Source of the DNA: Verrucomicrobiota bacterium | GTDB lineage: Bacteria; Verrucomicrobiota; Verrucomicrobiia; Limisphaerales; JADLHS01 | Reading direction: 5' to 3' | Assembly (NCBI GenBank): GCA_013140495.1 | Contig: JABFSR010000231.1 | Coordinates: 1 to 63,926, forward strand | DNA: 63,926 nucleotides | In this document: one piece after another, positions 25,975 to 34,499 of the stretch | Position numbering within the stretch: position 1 is the stretch's first letter | Layout: the number at the start of each line of letters is the position of its first letter | Translations under genes and position numbers: made by a program | Notes under the pieces: generated by a model | What the model was told of the DNA's origin: nothing | The model's database searches: none | Seen by the model: the letters and a program-made list of their open reading frames with translations, nothing else

Positions 25975-26333
25975 GAGATAATCCTTTCTCCACAGAACCC
26001 ACAGTTGCTTGTGAGCAACGTGATACGACTGCGCACGCCGAAAATAGTCCTGCCACAACTTGGACAAGTTACACCGCATGGCTTTCGCGCCCTTGCAGCC
26101 ACTGCTAACAACAGCGTCATCACCAATAAGCCAAGCCCTGCGAATCCCTGATAACGTTTTACAGTAACTAACGAATCAAAAAACTTTTCGACTGCCGGGC
26201 TGTTTATTGCTTCTTTCCCAGTCAAAGCCAGCACAAAAGGCACGGCTAAAGTAACTGTTAGGAAGACCCAAACCCCGCGCGTGTCTCGCCGCACGGCTGA
26301 CCTGTGCAATCGAATGAACTCATCTTTTGTCAC
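25971..26333 (-). CDS. zinc-ribbon membrane protein, paralog 1
   Basis: 120 residues starting MTKDEFIRLHRSAVRRD. Two membrane helices (VWVFLTVTLAVPFVLAL; GFAGLGLLVMTLLLAVAA) are followed by CPSCGRTIFGV...CGFCGE, a four-cysteine ribbon. The same design as its downstream paralog. The stop lies only 3 bp from the flotillin stop-side neighbour region, so it follows flotillin in the same transcript. Function unknown. Confidence 0.75.
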   Translation of the reverse strand: MTKDEFIRLHRSAVRRDTRGVWVFLTVTLAVPFVLALTGKEAINSPAVEKFFDSLVTVKRYQGFAGLGLLVMTLLLAVAARARKPCGVTCPSCGRTIFGVRSRITLLTSNCGFCGERIIS

Positions 26334-26335
26334 GG

Positions 26336-27865
26336 TTACTCCGCTTTCTGATCACCTTTCCCCATCGCGCTCTTCAGCGCAGGGATTTGTTGCAGCAACT
26401 TCTCGAACTTCACGCCGGTCAGGCTTTCCAGCACGGGCGGCAGTTGCGCCATGATCTGTGTCACGTCGCCCGTCAGCTTGCTCGCGCCGCCGCCGGGGCC
26501 GCTGCCGGAATTGATGATGACCATCTTCTCCATCTTGGAGAGCGGCTCGCTGATGCGGGCTGCAATCTCGGGCATGACCTTGATGAGCATTTCGAGAACG
26601 GCAGCTTCATTGAATTTCTGGAATGCTTCGGCTTTGAGGCGCGTGGCTTCTGCTGTGGCCTTGCCTTGAGCTTCAATGATGACCGCTTGCGCGATACCCT
26701 TTGCCTTGTTGGCTTCAGCGTCCGCGATACCAGTGGCTTTGGCGACATCGGCAGCGGCAAAACCCTGTGCCTTTGTCGCAGAAGCAGCACCAGCAGCCTC
26801 GGTTTCCAATTGGAACTTCTTCGCGTTGGCGAGTGTTTCAACCTTGTAGCGTTCTGCGTCGGCGGGTTTCTGCACGGTCGCTTCGAGTTCGCGCTGCTTG
26901 CGGAGAATTTCCTGTTGTTGCAACTCGATCTGCTTTTGCTTGGCGATGATTTCCACCTGGACTTCTTCCGCCTTCACGAGCTGGCCGGTCTTGTATTTCT
27001 GCAAATCGTAGGCGAGGTCGGCTTCGGCTTTCTTCTGGTTCACCGTGGCCTGGTAGCCGGCGACGTTGGACTGATAATCCCTCTGCGCCTCGGCGATCTT
27101 CGAGTCCGCAGCGAACTTCGCTTCCTGTCCCGCCTGCGTGGCTTGTGATGATTTGATCATCGCATCACGGTCGGCTTCGGCCTGGGCGATCTGCGCATCA
27201 CGTTTCACCTGCGCAATGCGCGGCTTGCCGAGTGCGTCGAGGTAGCCTTGCGTGTCGCGGATGTCGCGGATTGTGAAGCTGACGATGCCAAGGCCCATGT
27301 TCTGCATGTCCGTGGCGGCGACTTCCTGCACCTTGGAGGCGAACGCGTCGCGGTTCTGGTAAATTTCCTCGACGGTCATCGTGCCGAGAATTGCGCGCAA
27401 ATGACCTTCGAGCGTCTGCATTGCCACGTTCTTGATTTCATCGGTGCTTTTGCTGAGGAATTGTTCCGCCGCGGTGGCGATTGAAATGTCGTCGCCCTTG
27501 ATTTTGACCTGCGCCACGCCGTCCACCTTCACGGGCACGCCTTTGCTGGTGTAAACCTCCGGCGTTTGCACATCAATGGTCATCAACTCCAGCGAGAGGA
27601 TGTCCACCTTTTCGAGGATCGGTACGACGAATGTGCCGCCGCCTTTCTTGATGCGGAAGCCGCGCTTTTGCACGGTGCCGTCCGGGTCGGTGAATTTATG
27701 GCGCATACCGGAAGCCACGAGGACTTCGTTCGGGCCGACCTTGGTGTAGCGGCTGAGAATGGTGATGAACACCAGCAGCAGGACAACAGCGAGCGCGACC
27801 GCCGCAACGATGATGATTGGCCCGGCGAAAAGTTCGGCGAGCATTGGATTCAGGATCATGGTCAT
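26336..27865 (-). CDS. flotillin-family (SPFH/band 7) membrane scaffold protein
   Basis: 509 residues. An N-terminal membrane segment (FAGPIIIVAAVALAVVLLLVFI) is followed by an SPFH domain (YTKVGPNEVLVASG to about 230), then a long Ala/Glu/Lys-rich coiled coil (AEADRDAMIKSSQATQAGQEA, repeated AEA/EAQGKA) to about 420. The C-terminus is flotillin-like (VLEMLIKVMPEIAARISEPL, KLTGDVTQIMAQLPPVLESLTG). Flotillins organise membrane microdomains and fluidity. The next upstream gene is an NfeD-like partner 12 bp away, the standard pair. Confidence 0.93.
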   Translation of the reverse strand: MTMILNPMLAELFAGPIIIVAAVALAVVLLLVFITILSRYTKVGPNEVLVASGMRHKFTDPDGTVQKRGFRIKKGGGTFVVPILEKVDILSLELMTIDVQTPEVYTSKGVPVKVDGVAQVKIKGDDISIATAAEQFLSKSTDEIKNVAMQTLEGHLRAILGTMTVEEIYQNRDAFASKVQEVAATDMQNMGLGIVSFTIRDIRDTQGYLDALGKPRIAQVKRDAQIAQAEADRDAMIKSSQATQAGQEAKFAADSKIAEAQRDYQSNVAGYQATVNQKKAEADLAYDLQKYKTGQLVKAEEVQVEIIAKQKQIELQQQEILRKQRELEATVQKPADAERYKVETLANAKKFQLETEAAGAASATKAQGFAAADVAKATGIADAEANKAKGIAQAVIIEAQGKATAEATRLKAEAFQKFNEAAVLEMLIKVMPEIAARISEPLSKMEKMVIINSGSGPGGGASKLTGDVTQIMAQLPPVLESLTGVKFEKLLQQIPALKSAMGKGDQKAE

Positions 27866-27877
27866 AGGATTTGGATG

Positions 27878-28462
27878 TTAAGTGTTCTTCGGACTGGTGA
27901 GTGAAGCATCGAGTGCAACGTAAAATTGAGAGCCAACCACGCGGGTGATTTTAACCTGGCTGCCTGTTGTCACGGCCAGACCTTGTTCCTCCCTCGCCGG
28001 AGCGGTGTAGCGGCTGCCGGACTGAACGTAGGCTATTTCGCCAACCGCACCTGCGGGAATGGGAGTGATGACTGTTGCGACGTGGCCGACCAGAGTTGAC
28101 ACCTGGGATTCGCTGGAACTGTCGGCAGCGTGGAAAAGTTTTTGCAACACGCTCACAAGCAAACCAGCCACAGTTGACGCGCAGATAACAGAGAGCACCG
28201 CGCTGACGGCGGGCGACTTGGTCAATTGAAACTGCAGGAAGATAAGGCCGAACGCGCCGAACGCCGTGACGAACGCCGCCATCACGATGGGGCTGAAGAA
28301 TGAAACGCCCGGCGAATCGCTGCTGTCCGCACCCGCCTCGGCGTGTCCGCCGCTACCGCCAACATGGCCGTGATCTCCGCCCATGTGACCGAGGAGCGCG
28401 CTGCCGAGCACGAATACGAAGCCCACCACCAGACAGAACAAATAGACAAGATATGCAGACAT
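27878..28462 (-). CDS. NfeD/YqiJ-like flotillin partner membrane protein
   Basis: 194 residues. An N-terminal helix (YLVYLFCLVVGFVFVLGSAL) precedes a His/Gly-rich segment (GHMGGDHGHVGGSGGHAEAG), possibly metal-binding. Two more helices follow, then a C-terminal OB-like domain (GHVATVITPIPAGAVGEIAYV... VKITRVVGSQFYV). This matches YqiJ/NfeD proteins encoded beside flotillins. The His-rich loop is unusual. Confidence 0.83.
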   Translation of the reverse strand: MSAYLVYLFCLVVGFVFVLGSALLGHMGGDHGHVGGSGGHAEAGADSSDSPGVSFFSPIVMAAFVTAFGAFGLIFLQFQLTKSPAVSAVLSVICASTVAGLLVSVLQKLFHAADSSSESQVSTLVGHVATVITPIPAGAVGEIAYVQSGSRYTAPAREEQGLAVTTGSQVKITRVVGSQFYVALDASLTSPKNT

Positions 28463-28465
28463 GAT

Positions 28466-28567
28466 TCAGTTGGGGTTGACGGTTTTGTTCCGCCGACAAA
28501 GGACGTTGATCCAGTTGAGTGAAGCGACACCGAATCCAACGACCAGGCTGATTGTTTGGTTAATCAT
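28466..28567 (-). CDS. candidate 33-residue hydrophobic peptide ahead of the NfeD-like gene
   Basis: ATG 28567 with GAGGAAAA directly before it, one of the better Shine-Dalgarno sites in the window. The peptide is MINQTISLVVGFGVASLNW plus a basic tail. The stop (TGA 28468-28466) lies 3 bp before the NfeD-like start, so it could be a leader peptide or a small membrane subunit of the operon. Confidence 0.42.
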   Translation of the reverse strand: MINQTISLVVGFGVASLNWINVLCRRNKTVNPN

Positions 28568-29036
28568 TTTTCCTCGCGGAGTTGGTTGCCGATCAAAGTA
28601 AAAGGTCTGGCAAGGACTCTAGCAAGCTAGAAACAAGATCGAATCCAACCTCGATCCAGTCGGCAGGCGAACCCCAGTCCAGCGAACTGCCGCCCGTTTC
28701 ATGTGTTGATTCGTTGTTGTGTCTGATCACGATGACATGGAACGACGGATCAACTCACCGCGCATCTACAATTTGTGTGGCCATTTGGAACGGAAGGTGA
28801 GTTGAACCACGAAATACACGGAACACACGAAAGGGACACAGAAACTGACGAAGCAGGATGCTATCGGAGATTACAAGATCACACCCACTCTTGATTCCAT
28901 GCAGACGAAACGGCGCAATCCGGTTTGTTCCGACTTTCGTGTGTTTTGTGTATTTCGTGGTTGATCTGCCCGGATTGCCGGTTTGTTTCTGCGGTTCTGT
29001 CTTGCCACGGAGCGCCAGCTTTTTCATCGTTCGCCA
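28568..29036. other. intergenic region, repeat-bearing
   Basis: 469 bp between the flotillin operon (leftward) and the CII-like gene (rightward). Bases 28804-28963 form a long inverted repeat. The remainder holds no supported gene; a promoter for the flotillin operon should lie near 28580-28700, but no clear box was seen. Confidence 0.5.
28804..28963. repeat. inverted repeat, AACCACGAAATACACG family
   Basis: Left arm 28804-28831 (GAACCACGAAATACACGGAA...) pairs with right arm 28935-28962 (...TGTGTATTTCGTGGTT), about 28 nt each with few mismatches, around a loop of about 100 nt. Translations of this repeat give TTKYTKHTK- and FRVFRVFRG-like peptides that are often annotated as proteins in PVC genomes; those frames were not called here. 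Confidence 0.8.
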
Positions 29037-29522
29037 ATGCAATCGCACGAACTCCTGCGCGAGGTCCTTCAGAACACCAGCGCCAAACAGGTCGCCGCCG
29101 ATCTCAACCTCTCGCTTTCCATGATTTACAAGTGGGCCGAGCAGGATGACGGCGACGGCAGCGGCGCGGTGAATCCATTGGATCGCATCGAGCAATTGTT
29201 GAAGAGCACGAATGACCGGCGGCTTGTGCAATGGATTTGTGAGCGCGCGGGCGGCTTCTTCATTCTCAATCCGAAGCAGAACAACCCGCATCCTGATTAT
29301 CTGATTCCTGCCACGAACGAAATCGTGCAGGAATTTGCCGACCTGCTGGCGGTCATCGCCAGTGCTGCGGGTGACAACGAAATCTCGCCGGCTGAAGCGA
29401 AGAAGATTCGCGCGCGTTGGGAGGAATTGAAATCTGTGACGGAAGGTTTCGTGGCGTGTTGCGAGAATGGGAATTTCACACCGCTCAAGGACAAGCAGCC
29501 GAGTATCGGTGGAACGAGGTGA
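29037..29522 (+). CDS. phage CII-like (CP76-type) helix-turn-helix regulator
   Basis: 161 residues from ATG 29037; the upstream frame lies in repeat DNA. The N-terminus MQSHELLREVLQNTSAKQ, then VAADLNLSLSMIYKWAEQ, is a helix-turn-helix like phage regulatory protein CII/CP76. A helical C-terminal half (ATNEIVQEFADLLAVIASAA, EISPAEAKKIRARWEELKS) resembles the family's oligomerisation region. No phage genes are adjacent, so this is probably a domesticated or chromosomal regulator. Confidence 0.75.
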   Translation: MQSHELLREVLQNTSAKQVAADLNLSLSMIYKWAEQDDGDGSGAVNPLDRIEQLLKSTNDRRLVQWICERAGGFFILNPKQNNPHPDYLIPATNEIVQEFADLLAVIASAAGDNEISPAEAKKIRARWEELKSVTEGFVACCENGNFTPLKDKQPSIGGTR

Positions 29523-29573
29523 TTGGACTGGTAAGGGGGCAACACTCCGTGCATGCCGTTTTGAGCCAGCAAC

Positions 29574-30434
29574 TCATTGCTTCGTTCTGAGGTGCTCGGT
29601 TAATGCGGCTTTTACACTTTCTACGAAAGTTTTTAAGCGTTCTTGTTGGGCAGGGTTTGCGTTGCGGGCATTGTGAGTAAGCATAGTCAATCCTGAACCA
29701 ACTTCGTTTGTTTTCCCCATCGTGATCAGTAGTTGGAAGTAAATGGCAATATTTCCAGGCGGCTCAGGGTTTTTGATTTCGCGTAATTCACGCGCGGCGT
29801 ATTCAAGCCAATGTTCTGCCTTGTCGCGTTTGTCCAAATGGACTGCAACCCATGAACCCAAGGCATACATAGCAAAGGTTTCATCGAAGCGGGCACTAAC
29901 GATTTTGGATTCCTTATTATCATCTTCGTAAAGTGCGATTGCTCGTTCCAAGTGATTCAATGCACCGTTCCAGTCAGATGCCACGACATTTGTAGCGGCG
30001 ATATTGTATTCCATTTGTATAACCAAAGGTTCTCCCATGAGGACACCGCCCAAGCGTGTTCTTCCGCTCGGGCTTTTTTGGATCCCACTAGTTCTCTCAT
30101 CTGTATTCCGTAATTCGTTTGTAATTGTTCCTACCATCCCAACCAATAAGTCCAAGCGTTTGTCAACCGGGGCATTTGAAAACATGCGATCGCCTGCGGC
30201 CCAGAAAGGGGCGAGTTGAACCTTAAGCATGTCTCTCTCCTGTTTCGCTTCTTTTAATTCCTGTCGAACAATACTTATCCCCCAAAAGCTGTTTACAAAA
30301 ATCAAAACCGATGGGCCAAGCCAGACGATGTTTAGGACTAACCACACTTTTAGATCGCGGCGGAACAGGCCACACCAGTCTCTAAAATTGCGTTCGCCTT
30401 TCTTGACGAGACTTTCATCTGGCTTTGAATTCAT
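29574..30434 (-). CDS. membrane-anchored TPR-like hypothetical protein
   Basis: 286 residues from ATG 30434 (GTG 30452 also possible). One membrane helix (VWLVLNIVWLGPSVLIFVNSFWG), a short coiled coil (RQELKEAKQERDMLKVQL), then helical repeats (DWNGALNHLERAIALYEDD; AEHWLEYAARELREIKN; QQERLKTFVESVKAAL) that read as loose tetratricopeptides. Base composition is more AT-rich than the neighbours. No family assigned. Confidence 0.65.
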   Translation of the reverse strand: MNSKPDESLVKKGERNFRDWCGLFRRDLKVWLVLNIVWLGPSVLIFVNSFWGISIVRQELKEAKQERDMLKVQLAPFWAAGDRMFSNAPVDKRLDLLVGMVGTITNELRNTDERTSGIQKSPSGRTRLGGVLMGEPLVIQMEYNIAATNVVASDWNGALNHLERAIALYEDDNKESKIVSARFDETFAMYALGSWVAVHLDKRDKAEHWLEYAARELREIKNPEPPGNIAIYFQLLITMGKTNEVGSGLTMLTHNARNANPAQQERLKTFVESVKAALTEHLRTKQ

Positions 30435-30492
30435 TTTAAGTAAAGAAACCACATTTTACATTCCGGGTTTAGTTTTGTTGCGCCTTACAAGC

Positions 30493-31344
30493 TCACAACA
30501 CACTCGACATCTTCACTTTCAAGCTTGATGTTCCACCCGGCGCGAGCCTGATCGCTTCGCTCCGCACGTTGCCGGATTCAACACACACCATCGTCTTGTA
30601 TTCCTCGTCACCGTAATCGGCCATGCGCTTCGCCTTCTCAATCCACGGATTCCATACCACGGTTGAAACCGAGTTCTCCTTTTCCACACGAATCGTCCGG
30701 CGCAGCGCGGCATCGTGAATTTCAGTCGTATGCGGTGTGTTGAAATAGACGCGGTCGGTCTCACACGTGAAACGGATGGCATCCTCACGTTCCGTCTTGC
30801 GCGTGAAGTTGTCCATCGCGTCCAGATACTCCACGCCTTTCAATCCGCTGACGTTGGTTTGCGAAATGTCGCCGACAGTGAAATAGGTGTGTAGGCAATT
30901 CTCAAAAGTGAACTCGCTCTTTGAATTGTTCGTCACGATCAGCTCTGCGCAAAGCGATTGGCCGACGGTGACAACGTATTCGACGACGATGGACGGCAAA
31001 TCCGCACTTGCTGGAAGGCGAAATCGCGCTGTCACGTTTCCATCGGCCTGTGTTTTGGATTCAACAAAATCCCACTGCCGCGTGCGAACGGAGCCGTGCT
31101 GGGCTGGTTTACCCTCCGGCTTGCCGAACCAAGGGAAGATGACCGGGATGCCACCGCGAATCGGCGCGTCCTTTTCAAAACGGCTCTTGGCGCTGAGAAA
31201 CAACAGCGGCGGCTCTCCGTGCTTTTGGAAGTGCGTCACGGTTGCGCCCTGCAAATAGACCTCCGCCATACTCCACGGTGTTTCGATTCGCACCAAAGGC
31301 AATCCGCCTATTCCTGTTTGCTGTTTCACTTGAGGCGTCGTCAT
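30493..31344 (-). CDS. D-hexose-6-phosphate mutarotase (YeaD-like aldose epimerase)
   Basis: 283 residues from ATG 31344; the in-frame extension to 31455 lies in low-quality repeat-like DNA and was dropped. YLQGATVTHFQKHGEPPLLFLS, RGGIPVIFPWFG and LHTYFTVGDISQ (His) with a late VWNPWIEKAKRMADYGDEEY (Glu/Asp) are signatures of the YeaD branch of the aldose-1-epimerase fold. It interconverts anomers of glucose-6-phosphate-type sugars in the cytoplasm. The IS element inserted about 160 bp upstream of its start may affect its promoter. Confidence 0.92.
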   Translation of the reverse strand: MTTPQVKQQTGIGGLPLVRIETPWSMAEVYLQGATVTHFQKHGEPPLLFLSAKSRFEKDAPIRGGIPVIFPWFGKPEGKPAQHGSVRTRQWDFVESKTQADGNVTARFRLPASADLPSIVVEYVVTVGQSLCAELIVTNNSKSEFTFENCLHTYFTVGDISQTNVSGLKGVEYLDAMDNFTRKTEREDAIRFTCETDRVYFNTPHTTEIHDAALRRTIRVEKENSVSTVVWNPWIEKAKRMADYGDEEYKTMVCVESGNVRSEAIRLAPGGTSSLKVKMSSVL

Positions 31345-31495
31345 GTGCCGGAGTGTATCGCTGTTGTTTGCCACGGGGCAAAAGGTTTTTGTAACGCCAA
31401 CTCGGGGGCGCGGACAGCCTTGTCCGCGAGTTACAATTTGTCGTCTTGGCTTCAACAGAAGTCGCCGATTTGGGAATCCAAAAGGAACGCGCGGA

Positions 31496-31503
31496 CTCGG
31501 CGG
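31496..31503. repeat. IS target-site duplication, left copy
   Basis: CTCGGCGG directly abuts the left terminal inverted repeat and recurs as a direct repeat at 32944-32951 beyond the right one. Confidence 0.85.
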
Positions 31504-32943
31504 TTATTCCTGTTCGGCATGGTGAATGCGGTGAATGTGTCGGAACGGTGACATTGTAACAAGGTTGTAACTTGTACCTCGTACTGTTCTTTGCTTGAGT
31601 GCGGGGGTGTCCAATCCGGCACCCAAATTCAGCCAGAACGATCTGCGGCAATGGAAGCTCATCGCTGATTTCCGCGCGCGGCTGGAAGCCATCGCCAAAG
31701 ATCATCGGCATCATCCGGCCTGGCAGGATAAGCGCCGCAAACTCCAGCAGTTCGATTACCTGAGCCTGTTTCTCTTCACGCTGGTCAATCCCGTGATCGA
31801 GTCGTTCCGCGCCGCCAGTGCCGCCAGCGGCTTGCGCCGGGTGCAGCAGGAGGTTTGCTCGCGTTCGACCGCTTCGAGTTGCCTTTCCGAAGCGCAGCAT
31901 CTGCTGGATCCGCAGCTGCTGGAAAAACTCATCGCCAGCCTGAGTGAGCAGGTGCAGGGGCCGAGGCCCGAGGACCCGCGGGCCGCCTGGCAGGTGTGGC
32001 TGGCGCGGGACAGTTCGATCTTCGCGGCCACGCATCGGATGTTCTGGGCGCAGTATGGCGCAGGCAAAGCCGGACGTCACAATCACGCAGTGCGTTTTCA
32101 CGTGTCGTTTCATCTGTGGGATGAAAAACCCGCACGGGTGGCGGTGACGCCGGGCAAGGTGTGCGAGCGCAAGGTCTGGCGCGAGCAGTTGCAGCCCGGG
32201 GCGACGTATGTGGGCGACCGTTACTTTGCCGAGGATTACAAGATGTTTGGCCGCTTGCAGGAACTGGGCTGCCATTTTGTGTTGCGCTTGCGCGATGAAG
32301 CGGTCGTGCAGGTGCTGCAGGAAAATCCCGTTTCAGAGGAACAGCGACAGGCGGGCATCCTCGGCGATCAAGGGGTGCAACTGGGCAGCCGCAAGCGTTA
32401 TCAGACCGGGCGACTACGACTGATCACGCTGCGCAAGCCCAGCGGCACGGTGATGCGGCTGATCAGCAACACGGGGCCGGCGGAGATGAGTTGCCGGGAC
32501 ATTCAGACGTTGTATCGGAGGCGCTGGCAGATTGAATGTTTCTTCCGCTGGATCAAATGCCTGTTGGGCTGCCGGCACTGGCTGGCGGAGAGTCCGGAAG
32601 GTGTGGCGACCCAGCTGCATCTGGCGGTGATCGCCGGATTGCTGCTGCAACTGGTGCTGGGGCGGCGGCCCAACCAACGGCTGTGGGAACGGCTGCAGTT
32701 CTATTTGATCGGCTGGGCCAGCGCGGAAGAGTTGATGCAGGCCGTGCAGGCGGCGCTGGAAAAGGCGGGCGCGAAAAAAGCTCAGTAGTTGAACCAGGGA
32801 CCATTCCGGTGCGGAATGCTTCCGGGCCACGCTTTGGCTTGGACGATTGATACGCTCGCCACTTCCTCTTTCGCTTCAACCGTTCGCGGAGACGACCGCC
32901 CCCTTGCTCCTGCCATTGCATTCACCATGCCGAACAGGAATAA
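31504..32943 (+). mobile_element. complete IS4-family insertion sequence, 1440 bp
   Basis: The ends are perfect 26-bp inverted repeats: 31504-31529 reads TTATTCCTGTTCGGCATGGT then GAATGC, and 32918-32943 is its exact reverse complement. Both are flanked by an 8-bp direct repeat CTCGGCGG. It carries one transposase gene with an intact DDE triad. Perfect ends and an exact duplication point to a recent insertion. The target, rebuilt by removing the element, reads GCGCGGACTCGGCGGTCCGT, itself an imperfect palindrome. Confidence 0.93.
31595..32788 (+). CDS. IS4-family transposase
   Basis: 397 residues from TTG 31595 (GTG 31607 is an alternative). DDE residues: Asp139 in LARDSSIFAA, Asp208 in VGDRYFAED, Glu314 in the Y(2)R(3)E(6)K signature YRRRWQIECFFRWIK (Tyr307, Arg310, Lys321), the exact IS4 pattern. 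Length fits the family (about 350-480). No frameshift or stop, so the element may still be active. Confidence 0.94.
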   Translation: MSAGVSNPAPKFSQNDLRQWKLIADFRARLEAIAKDHRHHPAWQDKRRKLQQFDYLSLFLFTLVNPVIESFRAASAASGLRRVQQEVCSRSTASSCLSEAQHLLDPQLLEKLIASLSEQVQGPRPEDPRAAWQVWLARDSSIFAATHRMFWAQYGAGKAGRHNHAVRFHVSFHLWDEKPARVAVTPGKVCERKVWREQLQPGATYVGDRYFAEDYKMFGRLQELGCHFVLRLRDEAVVQVLQENPVSEEQRQAGILGDQGVQLGSRKRYQTGRLRLITLRKPSGTVMRLISNTGPAEMSCRDIQTLYRRRWQIECFFRWIKCLLGCRHWLAESPEGVATQLHLAVIAGLLLQLVLGRRPNQRLWERLQFYLIGWASAEELMQAVQAALEKAGAKKAQ

Positions 32944-32951
32944 CTCGGCGG
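32944..32951. repeat. IS target-site duplication, right copy
   Basis: CTCGGCGG immediately after the right terminal inverted repeat; identical and same-strand to 31496-31503. Confidence 0.85.
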
Positions 32952-33149
32952 TCCGTGCTCCGGACTGTCTCACAATTCTTTTACAACTCTTTTGCCCACG
33001 CCTGACAACTCATTGCGTCGTTTACGCGACTATGAGGCCATGGAAACAAACCATTGCATGGTTAGCTACACGTTGCTCCGCAGGGAGCACACGCGTCGGA
33101 TGACTGCGGCCATGTACAAACTCCAATCGTAGAAACCTGTAAAAATCAC

Positions 33150-34460
33150 ATGAAAAAAAGCATACTCATCATCGGGCTCATCACCGGCTTTGCCGGGTAC
33201 CTGCCCGGCGCAGACACCTTGAACTTGAAACTTGTCCCTGACCGTGACGTTTTGCGCAGAGGATCGCCACAGGAGATGATTGTCAAAATTGATCTCTCCG
33301 CCATTGCTCAAAAACAAAAGTCGAGGCGCACGCCTCTGAACATCGCCGTCGTGCTGGATCGCTCCGGTTCGATGACCGGCGCCAAGATTGAAAAGGCGAA
33401 GCAAGCCGCAATTCAACTGGTTGACCGGCTTGCCTCCGACGATGTGTTTTCGCTCGTCACGTATAGCGACAACTCCGAAGTTCTGGTTTCGGCGCAACGC
33501 GTCGAGGACAAGGCGGGGCTGAAACGGCGTATTTCACGAATCGAACCCGGCGGCAGCACGGCGCTCTATTCCGGCGTGAAGACTGGCGCGGCGCAGATCG
33601 AAGAATACATTTCCGCCAAAAGAATCAATCGCGTGATGCTGCTCTCCGACGGCCTCGCGAACATTGGGCCGAGTTCGACGCGCGACCTTCGCGGTCTCGG
33701 TCATCAACTGGCGCAGAAAGGCATTGCCGTCACGACCATCGGCGTTGGCGACGACTACAACGAGGATTTAATGGCCGGGTTGGCCGAGGCGAGCGACGCC
33801 AATTATTATTACGTCAAGGACACGGAGAAGCTGCCAGAGATTTTCGCGAAGGAACTGGGCGAACTTCAGACCGTCGCTGCGCGTGAGATCATCATTGAAA
33901 TCATCTGTCCTGACGGCGTGAAACCGATTGGATTCGTCGCGCGCACGGAGAAATTCGAGAACCGGAAGGCGACGGTGAAATTGAGCCAGTTCACCATCGG
34001 GCAGAACCGCAGCCTTTTCTTTCGCTGCCTCGTGAAAAATGAAGCGCCGGAAGTTGCCCGGGTGAAAGTCAGATACGTTGACGAACTCGACGGCGGCAAC
34101 GAGCAATCCGTCAGTGAAGTCGTGAGGGTTCGGTTCACAGACGACGAGACCCTCGCGGCAAAGTCGGTGAACGCTGCTGTGCAGGCCGAGAACGAACTTC
34201 TCATGACAGCAATTGCAAAGGACGAGGCTCTGGCCGAGGCGGACGCTGGAAATTATGCCGATGCGGCAAAAAAACTGGCGGTTCAGGCTGACGCCCTCAA
34301 AGCCCAATACCAAAATGCATCACCCTCGGTGCGCATTCAAATCTCCAATGAAACGGACAATCTACTTTTTCGCAGCAAGGAATTCTCGGACGGAAAATAT
34401 AGCCCGTCTTCACGCAAAGCTCTCCAGTGGGAGTCTTACGGAACACGAAATTCAAAATGA
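33150..34460 (+). CDS. exported von Willebrand factor A domain protein
   Basis: 436 residues with a signal peptide (SILIIGLITGFAGYLPGAD). A VWA domain at about 60-230 has the MIDAS motif DRSGSM, the Thr-type loop GGSTALYSGV, and LSDGLANIGPSS. A beta-rich and helical C-terminal half follows (DDETLAAKSVNAAVQAENELLMTAIAKDEALAEAD), as in secreted YfbK/marine-type VWA proteins. First gene of a likely operon with a histidine kinase and response regulator; it may be a periplasmic ligand or sensor partner. Confidence 0.9.
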   Translation: MKKSILIIGLITGFAGYLPGADTLNLKLVPDRDVLRRGSPQEMIVKIDLSAIAQKQKSRRTPLNIAVVLDRSGSMTGAKIEKAKQAAIQLVDRLASDDVFSLVTYSDNSEVLVSAQRVEDKAGLKRRISRIEPGGSTALYSGVKTGAAQIEEYISAKRINRVMLLSDGLANIGPSSTRDLRGLGHQLAQKGIAVTTIGVGDDYNEDLMAGLAEASDANYYYVKDTEKLPEIFAKELGELQTVAAREIIIEIICPDGVKPIGFVARTEKFENRKATVKLSQFTIGQNRSLFFRCLVKNEAPEVARVKVRYVDELDGGNEQSVSEVVRVRFTDDETLAAKSVNAAVQAENELLMTAIAKDEALAEADAGNYADAAKKLAVQADALKAQYQNASPSVRIQISNETDNLLFRSKEFSDGKYSPSSRKALQWESYGTRNSK

Positions 34461-34499
34461 GCTTGGTTATGGAGGACGACTTGCGATATTCCCGCAACG

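Noticed and set aside
28755..29291. 178-codon minus-strand open frame
   Set aside because: It is composed largely of the inverted repeat 28804-28963 (KYTKHTK and FRVFRG peptides) and the antisense of the CII-like gene.
31175..32275. 366-codon minus-strand open frame
   Set aside because: Spans the IS terminal repeat and is antisense to transposase and part of the mutarotase; an artefact of GC-rich coding DNA.
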